Assembly: GCF_040954835.1 (NCBI RefSeq) | Contig: NC_090707.1 | Coordinates: 21,656,570-21,720,569 of the forward strand | Length of the DNA: 64,000 nt | Direction of reading: 5' to 3' | From: Lepisosteus oculatus | Lineage: Eukaryota; Chordata; Actinopteri; Semionotiformes; Lepisosteidae | Shown: one piece after another, positions 49,551 to 61,649 of the stretch | Position numbering within the stretch: position 1 is the stretch's first letter | Layout: the number at the start of each line of letters is the position of its first letter | Notes under the pieces: model-generated | Seen by the model: the letters and a program-made list of their open reading frames with translations, nothing else | Databases searched by the model: none | Told to the model about the DNA's origin: nothing | Made by a program: the position numbers and the translations under genes

Positions 49551-51250
49551 ATTATCTTCAGCTTTCATGAAAGGGACAAATGCAATTAAGACTCATACAT
49601 TGTCGAATCATGTTGCATGGATTATTCACCGAAGCTTGAGTTTCCCAAGCTTTAGCCTGCATTCTGTTCAGTTCAGTGTACATTTTGCTTATTTATTAAA
49701 ACAAGTATTTTTTAACGAGTTAAAAGTGCATTGTTTTATGTAACCAAAGCTCAGTAGGCTATACGAAGACTGCTTGTCTAGCGTATTTTACGAAAAATAA
49801 AGCTTATCTCGTTAAAATATTCCTAAATTAATTTTTATTAGTTGTAAATATTATAATTTCAGTACTGTATTTGAAATGGGTAGATAGGATATACGTTATG
49901 TATTTTAAAATTTAAAACATTTTTCAATAAAATCGTTTGCACAGTTATATACTGTTCATACACAGAAAGGTTATACAGTATATTGCATAGGCCTATGCAT
50001 ACTGAATAGTTCCATATGTTTAGAATATGTTCTGGGGGATCCTCCAGTAATTTTAAGGAATATATGCTACAATGTGTTTGTTGTAAAAAACATTAAATGG
50101 TTTTCGATTAAACACGTGCCTGTTTTACAAAATGCGTAATGAAGGACGCCCATTCGCTTGCAACCATAGTGATTAAATCTTTTTAAACCATTTTCTACTC
50201 TTCTACTCAGATGTTTGTTCTGTTGCTTGGACAAAATGTGGAAAAAAGAAAACAAACACCGTAGCTTCACTACCAAGTGCGAGAATTTGTTTTCTTTTGT
50301 TGTGGAAAGAAAACATCGATAAAAAAACTGTTATAAAATCTAAGAGCTTCATTAGCAGACCAGAAACTCAAGCCTGTTTAAAATCAGGCCTTATAAAAGA
50401 CTTGTCCGCTTTAATAACAAGTAATCATTTAAATAGCAGTGCCTCGGGGGAAATTCCGTAACAAGCAAGCAAAGGAGGCCGAACAACCGCAGATAACTTA
50501 AACTGTTTGCCCAGTATTTAAATACCGGACTCCTACTAGACCCCTTAATTTTTCCTTTCAAACTACGCTCCTTATTCTTAAAGCATTAAATTGGTTGCAT
50601 CTAAGTTTCCCATGCTTTAGTAAGATACGGATCTATAAACAGAAAAGGAGCTTGTGTTTATAACAAATCAAGGCACCCTATAAGTGGTAAATGAATCATT
50701 ATTAAATATACTGGACGTGATAAGAGTGTAACAGTGCACATAAACTGTGGTATTTTGTTTACAGAATCTAACATTGCATCGGGTGTTAAAATGTAATTAC
50801 TTTTTTTGAATTTTGAGGTCTATTTTTTCACGCTATAAAATGTTTATAGCTTTTCTAAGAAAAAGCTGAGAAAGATTGCAGTAAGATTTCTAATTCTCCT
50901 CTGTTTTCGTTTTCCGGGTTCATTGTAGGTTTTCATTATTATACTAGTCGGACTATCGGTTGGGGATGATTTAACACCTGCTTTGCAACGTCAAATATAG
51001 TGTTTTACATAGCAATTCGAGACGAGGAATTTGGATTTGCGACTCAAAAGGCGAACGTTTATGGTAACGGAGATGAGAATGTAGCCTAGCGATGTTAATA
51101 TATTATTACTGTTAAGAATAGTACAGTACATCATAGGCAATATTTCTGAAAATGAAAGGGCAAGCCCTATTGGATATCGAGGTCAATGTCATAGCCTACG
51201 ATGTAAATTGATCTAGAAAACAGCTGCGTCTGGTATTGAATTTAACTGCT
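49551..51250. other. CpG-retaining flank downstream of twist2
   Basis: No coding frame is supported. The DNA keeps more CpGs than most of the window (for example around 50440-50530 and 50890-51080) and contains no obvious repeat. This pattern fits hypomethylated regulatory DNA around a developmental gene. Confidence 0.45.
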
Positions 51251-51775
51251 TGATAATGTCTTGTCCTTTTTGACTATATGTGTATAAGATAGCTATGACA
51301 GTATTTTTTTGATAAAAAGGAAAGCATGTGAAAAATGTTACCTTTATGCAACCAGCGCCTTTTCTCACATTTTCAAACACACAATCCTCACAGTATTCCC
51401 ACAGGTTTCCTACTATATATTGTGTACAACCTGTACAGACACACACATATGTATGGATATAAGTTGCTTTAATTACATACAGTAATTGTACTTGAATTTC
51501 ACTTTGCAAAGGCAACTATACATGATGGGCAATTAGTATTTGTTCACATTAGTGTTTTAGAATTCTATAGCTATGTATCAACCTGTTATAACACTTAAAA
51601 AATGTTGCTTAAAATGGCTGCAAAAATGTTTTCAATTACCCATATTATAGAATGTCTTTTTGTTTTATGTAATGCTTAAGTTAATAAATTCTCATATTAC
51701 AGTTGGGTAAAAGTAAACTTAACCTAAACCTCATCCTTTTCTCTCCATTTTATTAAGATAAATGCTTTTGATGAA

Positions 51776-51903
51776 GGGCGACAGTGTGGTGTAGTGATTA
51801 ACATTGCTGCCTTGCAGTGCTGGGGTCTTGGGTCCAATTCGGGACTGGGTGTTTGTGTGGGTTTCCTCCCTTAGTCCAAAGACATACTGGAAAATCTGTG
51901 TCG

Positions 51904-51976
<73 letters not shown>

Positions 51977-52140
51977 TGTGTCTGTGTCTGTGTCTGTGTC
52001 TGTGTCTGTTTGTACCCTCTGTGATGGACTGGTGTCCAGTCCAGCGTGTATCCAGAATTACTCCTGTTGTTTGCCTGAATAGGCTCTATCTCCCCCAGGA
52101 CCCTGAACTGGACAAAGCAGTTAGAAAATTGATGGATGGT
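51776..52140 (+). repeat. SINE-like family A with embedded TG microsatellite
   Basis: The head is tRNA-like: 'gtgtagtgattaacattgct' resembles an A box and 'ttgggtccaattc' a B box. Next come 'gggtttcctcccttagtcca' and 'aaagacatactgg', then a TG expansion. The end carries 'gatggactggtgtccagtcc' and 'ccctgaactggacaaagc', followed by gatggatgg. It is nearly full length, and the simple repeat sits where other copies have a short tgtgtg segment. Confidence 0.88.
51905..52009 (+). repeat. (TG)n then (TGTGTC)n microsatellite
   Basis: About 35 TG units run from 51905 to 51975 and are followed by about five or six TGTGTC units. It creates two long artificial open frames of alternating Cys and Val, which are not genes. 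Confidence 0.95.
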
Positions 52141-55100
52141 TTTGATGACAAAATATGTTCTAAAAGTGCTCTAGTATGGGATAAATATGCAATCCCACGT
52201 AGAGGTTAAGGGGATGAATGTTTACATCATTAATGTATAGTTCTACAGATACACTGTATAGGCATGCCTGACTGCATTTTAATGTTCCAAGCCTACATCT
52301 AATCCTAATCTTACCTTCTATCCTAATTTCAACTAAAACTAACTGTAATTAAGTGACTACATAACAGTTGTTCTTGCATAAGCAAAAGTGCTGTAAACTG
52401 TAAATTTAACAAGTTTGCTTAATTATTTTTATGAAATCATAGCTTCATTTTCATCTGAAGTGCTTAAGAAGACATCATCTTGTAAAAGTGAGTGTGATGT
52501 TATAGACGCTGGACACATCTTATGGAGTCTTTATATATATTTGTTATGGTTTGACTGCATTTGTGTTGCTGTATGTTTTTTCATATCCTATGAAAAGAAT
52601 GTGTTTAAAAACATTTATGGTATGACATGGGTATGATGTCTACATACCCTAATCTCGTATTCTACCGGTCCCCTGACAGGAATCAAATAGTTATTCACAG
52701 TTGCTCAGCATCGTATTGACCTCACAATCTCTAAAACTTTTGATATTGACTCATTATTCTAGCAATCTCAACCTCTACTATACCCATGAGCCAAATATTA
52801 TTTGAAAATGCTTTAGGCTACAGTAATAATGCTCTATAAGTCACAGATGTTTCCTGTAAAAAGACGGAAAAGCTACAAAATTTGTAGTAAAATGGATAAA
52901 CTGAAGGTTGTGTGTCTATTTGGTTTCATGCAAGGTATATTTTACAAGTTTGGGTAAATAATTAAAGGTACATATTTGGCACACTTATAACTTGGCACCC
53001 AGTATGTGAGTTGCTTTCATTCAAACTTCCTTTTTCTTTCTTAATGTGGACATGAAAGTAGGTACAGCATGTCCGTGAAAACTTCAGTTTAGTGGTGGTG
53101 TACACACACTATATAAAGAACAAAATAGTTTAGTCATAAGCATTTCTCCCATAGTATAGTTGAAGTTTTTTTTCCATATTGATCAATTTCAATATGTGGT
53201 AGCCCCCCCTCTGACATGCAGAGTTTTAATTTTATGGTATAAATATGCAATAGCTCAACTCATCTAATGAAATGGATCATTTCAGATTTTGACAAAAGTA
53301 TGCATATTGCGTTAACCTCAAAGTTTCAGAAGTTTACTTGTATATTTGCTTCTGATTCCGTATTTTCAAGCATAAAAAACTGACAAAACACTAAAGGTAT
53401 GTTTTCTTATTCATCTGCATTATAGCCAACCAAGCCACGGCTGTAAGAAAAAGAGGTGAAAAGGAATAAAGAATATTTGGAATAATATTAATTCTTGTGT
53501 GTGAGCTATATGTCTGCCATGCAATAACAGTGTCAATATTACGCTTAAGGAATTTTAGATCAATCTAGCGTATAAGAAATGGCCAGATCGTTGTGGGAGA
53601 TAGTGTATCTTGGAAGAAACGGGTGGTTTTTAGACAAAAATCTTTCAGTGTGATAGGGTTGATGATGGGAAGGAAAATGTACTAGGTAAATAACACTATC
53701 TTTATGCTTTGATTAAACCTATACAATCTACTGTATGTATTGACCTACAGTATATACAACTGAGACTTCATGAAAAAGGTCCTAATATACTGTATTTACA
53801 GTATAAGGTCTGAAATGGTCACCTTAGAGGTTATCTTTATCAAATAGCACTAGAATTGCTAGGACAATCCTTTATTGATAGCTGTGTAGCAAGACATTTA
53901 AACTCTCTCTCTCATAATTTTAATAACAAATAAGCTAGGATATAGCATCTTGTTCAATTATATGGTATGCCCTGAATCTGTGAAGTGTTGTTTATTCAAC
54001 CCGTGTTGCATTTACTCTGACAGAGTACAATGTGGATCAATCAAATGAGTTTAAGCTTTTAGTTTGAGGGTGGATATTTTACATGCTTTAAGGTTACTAA
54101 GCAAGCATTTAGTTAATTACAACCATTTTATAGCTATTAGATTTTTGAGTTTCAAAGAAAGAAACAAATGAAAAGCCAGAGATTGTGCAACAGCTGCAAA
54201 TTGCAATCTTTAAAATAAGTGTTTTATTAAAATATTGACAAAATTACATTAAAGAGGTGAAAGTATGAACATGTAAAAGACATTTGATATTACAGCAATG
54301 ACGCAGATATTATAGACATGAAGCAGAATCTTCATTATGTTCTGATTGGTAGTGGCACAGCATGGATTTGATTTAAAAAAGATCAAACAAAAGAATTTGT
54401 TACCAGCTATGGAACTACAAATAATCATTTTAAGTTGTTTCCAGCTGTTTAGTTGTCTTGGGCCATGTATCTTTAGCTTTGTATAACAAAAGTTAGTTGG
54501 CAAGTATTTACAATAAAGGTCTGGTATACTGTACAGTATGTCATTAATTAATGACAGTAAAGAATAAATGAATTTGAAAAGATCAAAATAAAACAACCCC
54601 CCAAAATAATTCGAAAGAGTTGTAACACCACTGAAAGGTAATGTATAAGACACAAATTTGTTCTCAGTCTCCGTACAGTCCAAACTATTATAATTAAACT
54701 TGTGCATGAACTTATAAGTGATTAACAAAACTGTAGTGAAAGTGCTCAGATGTGTTTTTGCTTACAGTTTGTAATTGAACAACCATGCTCAAAACAGAAG
54801 TACTGTGGTGAACAAAGTATTAGTGTAATTATAAACGTGCCAGCCATGATATTTATTAAAAAATGTTTTGGATTTTCATTTGTAACCTTTCATATGTTTT
54901 TACTGAGCTTTGCATGGGGTAAAACAAACATTTGTGATAAGATATTAAGATGTATTGATATATTGGTATTGTTTGTACTTTATGGTTTTGAGTAGTATTC
55001 TGTACTCTCCATGTAATTCCATCAACATTATTATGTTTTTATGTACCAAAATATCAAATGTGGGATAGACTTTGAATTTCCACTAATTTTAAAATCTTTT

Positions 55101-57600
55101 ATCTCTGACTTTTCTATTCTGAATATCTTGATCTTAAATAAACAAAAGTGTTTTATAAGCCTGTCACATCAAAGGTTAAAGAAATTTGCTAGTCTCAAAT
55201 TAGACCGCAATTCAGTGGGCTTTAATACGTAGTAACACAACTCTGCTTACCTTGGAAACCTACCTATAAGAAGGAAGGCATGAAGAAATTGGAATTCATT
55301 CAATCATAACTACCATGTTGTGACACTTTTTTGGTGATAGACATTTATCGATGTTTTGTGTCACACTGAAAACAGGGTGTCAGACTTAAAACAAACCATT
55401 TAATCTTGAACTATTATTTTTTATTACAAGATAGTGATTATCATAAAACAACCCCCACACAACCACATTTGTGTTTCAAAGCATTTGAAATTCTGAGAAC
55501 TTATTTATGAATTACTTTTTTAATAAACTTTGAAAAATGCAGAAGTGCTTAACTCTTTTGCTTCTTTCATAATTTACCTTAAATGACCTAATTTGAATTC
55601 ATTTTCACTGGTCAAGGTATCACCTGCCAAAGTGATTTATTTTCTCCAGCTCATGCCATAAGTGTTCTGCACTGATTTGTCAAATCATGGATTATGATAC
55701 ATTTATAATGCCATTTTGTGTGATGTCCACTTATGACCGAGTTTGAGTCTCAATATAGAAGACACCACCTTTGGTTAACTCTTCCCTGTAAGCTTTGGAA
55801 TCTGTCTGATCTTCATTTGTAACCTGGGCATTAGGACCAGATGATGCCAACTGTCTCAAATAAGACACATTGTCTGAAAATGTTTATTTCTACTGTTCAC
55901 TGTCTTCCTATTGAAGGAATGATATTCCTTTTCATCGTCAGTTTTACCTTTCTGTGCTAACTCTCACTCTCATAACTTTAACGAAACTGTACTGCAGGCA
56001 CTAGATTAGTGACGTAAACCTTAAATGCTTCCAAAGCTTTCTGAAGATTTCCAAATGTTGCCCCTGGGTGTGAGATAGTTCCACAAAGTACTGCACATTT
56101 GGGTAAAATTTCCTTATGTCTTCTTCCTGGTTGGGTAGTAATCATCCCATTAGCCTTAAACATCTCAATAATGGGATATCTTCTGTTTTTTACAGCCGTC
56201 ACTAGTGTTGTCAAAGGTTGACCTCAGGACAATTCTATGAACTTCCCATGACATGATACTGGGTGTTTTGCTGCTGTTTTCTTTTAGTACCTTGTGATTA
56301 TAAGGTGACTTCCAGAAACTTTCACAAACATTATTGATAAACACTGCAGGATTATTTGTGTATTATTTCGAAACGTATACAGTACATAGAGGCATTAAAA
56401 TATAACACATGTAAAAAGTTAGAATGTATTTTGAATAATTTTCAGAAAGTGCAATTATCTCTGCTATTGACTTGTTCAGCACTGCTTTCCAATCTGAATT
56501 TTGTCACACTTCAGAAAAGTTGGATATCATGACGTATATCTATATTTTCTCTACTAAATTAATGTTTAGTTACAGTATAGTTGTTGAGTTTGTTGGGTTT
56601 GAATGAATTAGGTAGTAGGTCCCATGGTATTGGGACCTCCTACCAGATTGTAAAGCTTAGCGATTATTTAAGGGTAAGACATTTTAGTCATCTCCTAAAA
56701 GTGATGAAATGTGATCAATGAACAGTGAAGTACTGGAAATTCTGTATTGAGCAACTGAAACTTCTGGATAGAAAATGGGCCCTTAAGGAGACTGTATTGT
56801 TGGCTTTTGACTACAGACATTGGGAACTCTGGCACAAGTGTTACTTCAGTGTCTCACAGGCAAAGCTTGTCATTATATAATGTTACTTGGTTGAAACACC
56901 ATCCAGTAATATCCTGCTGTATCTCTGTGAGCTGCTTGCATTTTAGACATTACCTCCCCATTCCCTTGTCTCTCGTTTCTAAAAATGCCAAACTCCTGAC
57001 CACAGAAAGATTTCCGCAGCTCTTAGAAAAGGAATTAAACTGGACAAGAAAATGACTTAAAAACACTAAAGTGGTTGTAAAGAAGGCTGTAAATGTTGTT
57101 TCTGGAATGTGTGCTGGCAAGTCAGGAGAAACACAAAGGGCTAGAACAGCATTTCCAAGAAGAGCCCTACAGAGCTGTACAGCAAGCTGTTTATTTTTGA
57201 GACACCTGGCATTTCAGTTGTGGCAACCATGAGAAGTAAATTTACTTAATTTAACGATTAAGAGTAAGTTATGCGGGACTACAATTTCTGTATGGAGTGA
57301 CCACTTGTTTTTTTTTTAAATGAAACCCTCAGGCTTAGTGAAACTTGTTTACTTGACTCCCTAGTTTCTAATAATGCAGCACAATAAATGATGTGTTAAA
57401 AAAATGACATGTTGTTAATTATTTTAAATCACTGATGCCCAGATTTATCAGAGCACATTGTATTAGTGCATAGCCTGTCTAGCTTAATCAAGCTGGTCCA
57501 AGTAATCACAGTATAAATTCTAGTATAGACATATTATTGAAATTACATGAAATAATAAGTTAATAACAGTTTGTTACAATTTGATGGTTAATGTTTGGAC
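52141..57600. other. Gene-free region
   Basis: No exon is supported. A 159-codon minus-strand frame at 54249-54728 is AT-driven and has no recognisable domain. The palindromic word tactgtacagta occurs at about 54529-54540. Confidence 0.6.
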
Positions 57601-57940
57601 AGGGTGGCATGGTGGTGCACTGGTTAGCATTATTACCTGTGAAGCCCTGGGTTAAATTCCTGAGGTGCTATCTGAATGGAATTTGCATGTTCCGCCCCTG
57701 TTTATATTAGTTTTCTCTGGGTGCTCCTGTTTCCACTCACACTCCAAAAGCGTACTGGTAGGTTAATTGGTGCTGTTGTAAGTGTGTGCATGTTTTTATC
57801 TGTATGTGCCCCTTGCTACATTAAGGTCTCCTCCAAAGTGTATCCTGCCTTGTGCCCAATGCTTTCTGGGTTAGACTCAGACTCACTCACCCTCACTCAC
57901 TCTGACACTGAATTAGATAAGCAGTAATTGAAAATGATAG
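57601..57940 (+). repeat. SINE-like family A, near full length
   Basis: The tRNA-like head agggtggcatggtggtgcac is followed by tggttagcat and a degenerate B box (ctgggttaaattcc). The body has 'aatttgcatgttccgcccct', 'ggtaggttaattgg', 'gtatcctgccttgtgcccaa' and 'tgctttctgggttagactc'. The tail is gaattagataagcagtaatt. This is the clearest plus-strand copy for defining the family. Confidence 0.88.
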
Positions 57941-60900
57941 GATTATGTCTGGATACAGGAAAATACTTTTCATTCACCAGCATCTTTGCATCAGATACAG
58001 CAGAAAATATAGAACACAGAATCAACGTACTGTAGATTCGTATTTCTACCAAAATTTCAGTGCCAAATCTTCACCCATTACCAAGTGGATATATTTTACT
58101 AAAGTTATTCAAACAAGGGGAAAACTACGCACTGAGCACAAAAAGTCTCTTGACGGTGAGTTCAGTCTTTAATTTCTTTGTTTCAGGGATTTGATGTGTT
58201 AGTCAAACTAGGGATTTTGTACCAATTTCAAAATGAATACTGGGTTGAGGGGGAGCCGGAACCTATATGGCCAAGCAATGTGCGCAAGAACAGGATGCAG
58301 CCTAAATGGGATACTAATCCATCAGAATTCAATTACGTTATCTAAGTTTTGTGCAATGATTTTGTGTTTAACAGCTCTGGATGCTTATAGTTGTTAATAG
58401 CAGCTCACTCAAATGGCAGACATTCAAAAGTGATCAGAGTGATTAAAATGCAAAGCTAATATCTGTATCTACAGGAAACAATTGTCCAAAGACATCATAT
58501 CACACATGAGTTTTTTGCAGCATTCAATTTTCCTCCTTGTAGGAACCCAGTTTAAGATTTCATGATTTGTAACAGTTAAGTGTGAGATCTGCTCTTTTTA
58601 CCCTTTCACTGTAATCGGATCTCGGTTTAGTAAACCTCACACCCTGACATGTTTGCACAACAAACCACTTTGCTCTTTATTAGTTAAGGGGTCAAACCGG
58701 GTCAAGCAAGGTCACATTGTGAGAGTCATAATCCCTGATTTCTTTTGTGGACAGACCTAGACTTTTCTACTCTGTCTTCATGCTGGAAAAAAGAAATTTG
58801 TTGCTGTTTTAAGTGACATTCCTTTTTATAGTCAGAAAATAATAAATGCAAGACAAGATAAAGTTCAGGTCTAGTAATTAATTTTGCGTCTTGATATTTA
58901 CACAGATTAATGGCTTGCAAAAGTCCTTTGAAAGTCATATTAGTTTGATCCAAGATGATATAATTATTTTAAGAAGTAGGAGAACAAAAGTGCTTAATCT
59001 CTTTCTTTGGTTTTTGACTGTAAGTACTTTTTTAGAAAGACTTTCGGTGGCAGATGTTCGAAATTTCATGGCATTTGAAGTTATTGTTGTCCCAAACAGG
59101 AGAAATCTGTGAGGTTTGGATTTAACATCTTGTCTGCAGTGTGCTTAAATTAAACATGCTCAGTATCTGATAGCTTTTTGGGGTATTTGAAATAAAAAAA
59201 ACCCAAAATATCTGAGTTCTTGGATTAATGCCACAACTAATCATTCCTTAATGTTGAACATTTTTATCTGTAATGTTCATCATTTTAACACATAATCCAG
59301 GTCCAGCAAAACACAAAACACTCCAGAATGACAATCTATTATGACCAAAAAAACCTCAATACCTTCTTATAATAAGAGGTGTAATTTTGGAGTTTTCAAC
59401 CATATTTTAAGAACAAGCTATGAGAACTTTAACTGTGGTACCAGTTTTTGGAACATAAATAATTAAATTATAAATTATAAATATAAATCAGAAATTTCTA
59501 GAATTAGGAATGGTCACAATTTTGAGAATATCTAGAAGTAAAAGATGTTTTGATTATAAGGAGTGCACAGAAGACATGACAGTGCAATGGCTTGTTATCA
59601 TACTCAGTTTAGAAAACTAATCTGTGCATCAGGCAAAATCACAAAGGTTTCAATGTTACAAGTGTCAGTTGAACTGAGACTTTCTTACCATTTGATTTTG
59701 GGACCTAAGAACAGACTTGCTAGGGATTTAACCAGGAATTTGTACCACTTACATTTCTGGAAGAAAATTTCTGTTGTTGCTTCAAAACTAAAAAATAAAC
59801 CAATATACTGTTGAGTTATGAGATTTAAACAGATTCTATAAGAGAAGAGAAAGCTTAATAAATATAGCTATCTTATCTCCTTTGAATTGATGACATTTCT
59901 ACATAAGTGACGCTGTTCTCCAGAATTCAGAGAATGTTTTAGGCTATTTATGGCCCCTGATAAGCTAGATTTAGCATTTAGCAATCCAGGGTTTTATGCT
60001 GACTTCTAGTGATAAGGATCTGACCTAACAAGGGTTAATGAGTTTTGAACACAAGTCTTTAACTGTAGAAAACTAGATAATTGTACAGTATTACATGGAC
60101 TCTTGCTCTTTTTAAAATTTGCTTCTAAGTTTAGCACCCCCCTGAAAGTAAATAAATTATTTAGAGGGATATTTCAGTCCTGTAATAATAATACAATAAT
60201 AACCTTTAAATACATAATTAGAAATATTCTCTTCTGGATCATCATTAAGCCTGTTATTAAACCAAACAGTGACTTTGGGGGTTACTGTGCACAAATTCAC
60301 CCAGTAATGTGTTCCTGATGTGGAACATTTAGGATAAAACATCCAATCTATTTTACAAAGTTATTGTAGCTTGAGGGAATCTGTGTGTAAATCATGTAAC
60401 ATGAACTAGAATTAAAATGATTATGATAAGGAGGGTACATGTTCTTATGCTTGTATTCAGGCATGTTACCTTTGTAATTTAGACAAGCACTACGGTTATA
60501 CTTTGTAATTGGTCTTGGTGCTTCTTTATTCTTTAATGAATTTAGTGCAAGATGAATGAAGTGGAAAAAAATAGCCCTTGAAATAATACAAAGAATATTA
60601 CCAGAAGCTATCCAAAATTGAAATGGCTTATTCAAAATCTTTTGTGTGGATAAGAATTTACAGTATACTGGCCACCCATGCACTGCACAAGACTGAGCAA
60701 AGAAGAAAAAGAATAAACAGATGGCAAGAAAAGTAAATAAAATGCAGCCCTTGTTGCATAAATCATCCACAATTCAGGCAACAGTCTTCATATTGAAACA
60801 TGCACATTTAACCCATTTCACGTTTTTACTAATGTCCATTCAGCCCTTCAATATGCACAAAAGAAAAATGATGAAGTTTAATGTTGCACACATTAAGCCA

Positions 60901-61311
60901 TTACAAAAACCCAATTTCGTCAGACCATTGATAGCTGTGCATGAAGAGAAGGAATGGCAACTACAAATGCAGAAAAAGCAGAAATACTGTAAATCAGGGA
61001 TGTTTCATCCAGGTTCTGTAGGGCTGGAGTATTGACTTTTTGTCCTCATCTCAGCTCTTAAGGAGCTAAAACAGCTGCTTACTACTGTACTACTGTACTG
61101 TAGACTAACTGGACAATTTTAAAAGCTTCTCCCAGCTCTTTAGTTGCATAATTGTGCCACATTGTCTAAAGTATAATATACTATTGCCCCTGTGCTGCTA
61201 ATATCAACCTTATGCATAAAGTCTATTTCACAAAGATAAAAGACTGAAATATATTTATGTCTTATCCATTTTGACAGGGTTGATTATTAGTGGATAAAAT
61301 GATTTTATGGA
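57941..61311. other. Gene-free region
   Basis: No exon is supported. A 140-codon minus-strand frame at 60348-60770 has a hydrophobic start but no family resemblance. The only repeat I place is the family A fragment at 58231-58330. A run of three tactgta words lies at 61083-61103. Confidence 0.6.
58231..58330 (-). repeat. SINE-like family A fragment
   Basis: tgggttgagggggagccgga, then acctatatggccaagcaatg and gcctaaatgggatactaatc, corresponds to the tail-proximal part of family A on the minus strand. It is strongly diverged. Confidence 0.5.
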
Positions 61312-61649
61312 ATTTATCCAGAGTTGCAGCCAGCTGGAGCCTATCCTGCCAAACAACCGGTGCAAGGCAGGTTACACCCCGGACAGGACACCAGTCAATG
61401 TCAGGTCCACATAGGCATAGACACAAACATGCATACAGTCATACCAGGGCCTATTTTTTCCAGAAGCCAATTAACCTAATAATATGTCGTCTTTAGATTG
61501 TGGGAGGACATGGGAGCACCATAAGGCAACCAGCGTGAACACAGGGATATTAAACAATCCCCACACAGATAGCACCCTGGGTCTGGAAGTGAACACAGGG
61601 CCCCCAATGCAGCAAGGCAGCAATACTAACCACTGAGCCGCCATGCCTC
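61312..61649 (-). repeat. SINE-like family A, near full length
   Basis: Minus-strand copy with ccagctggagcctatcctgc, 'ggttacaccccggacaggac', 'gccaattaacctaataatat', 'agattgtgggaggacatggg' and the reversed tRNA-like head 'actaaccactgagccgccat' at about 61627-61646. Confidence 0.88.

Noticed and set aside
51804..52209. Two overlapping frames rich in Cys-Val repeats
   Set aside because: Pure translation of the TG microsatellite inside a SINE-like copy.
54249..54728. A 159-codon minus-strand open frame
   Set aside because: A/T-driven hydrophobic sequence with no family resemblance; one such frame is expected by chance in 64 kb of AT-rich DNA.
60348..60770. A 140-codon minus-strand open frame with a hydrophobic start
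   Set aside because: No conserved motif, and the apparent signal-like stretch is a translated T/A-rich run.
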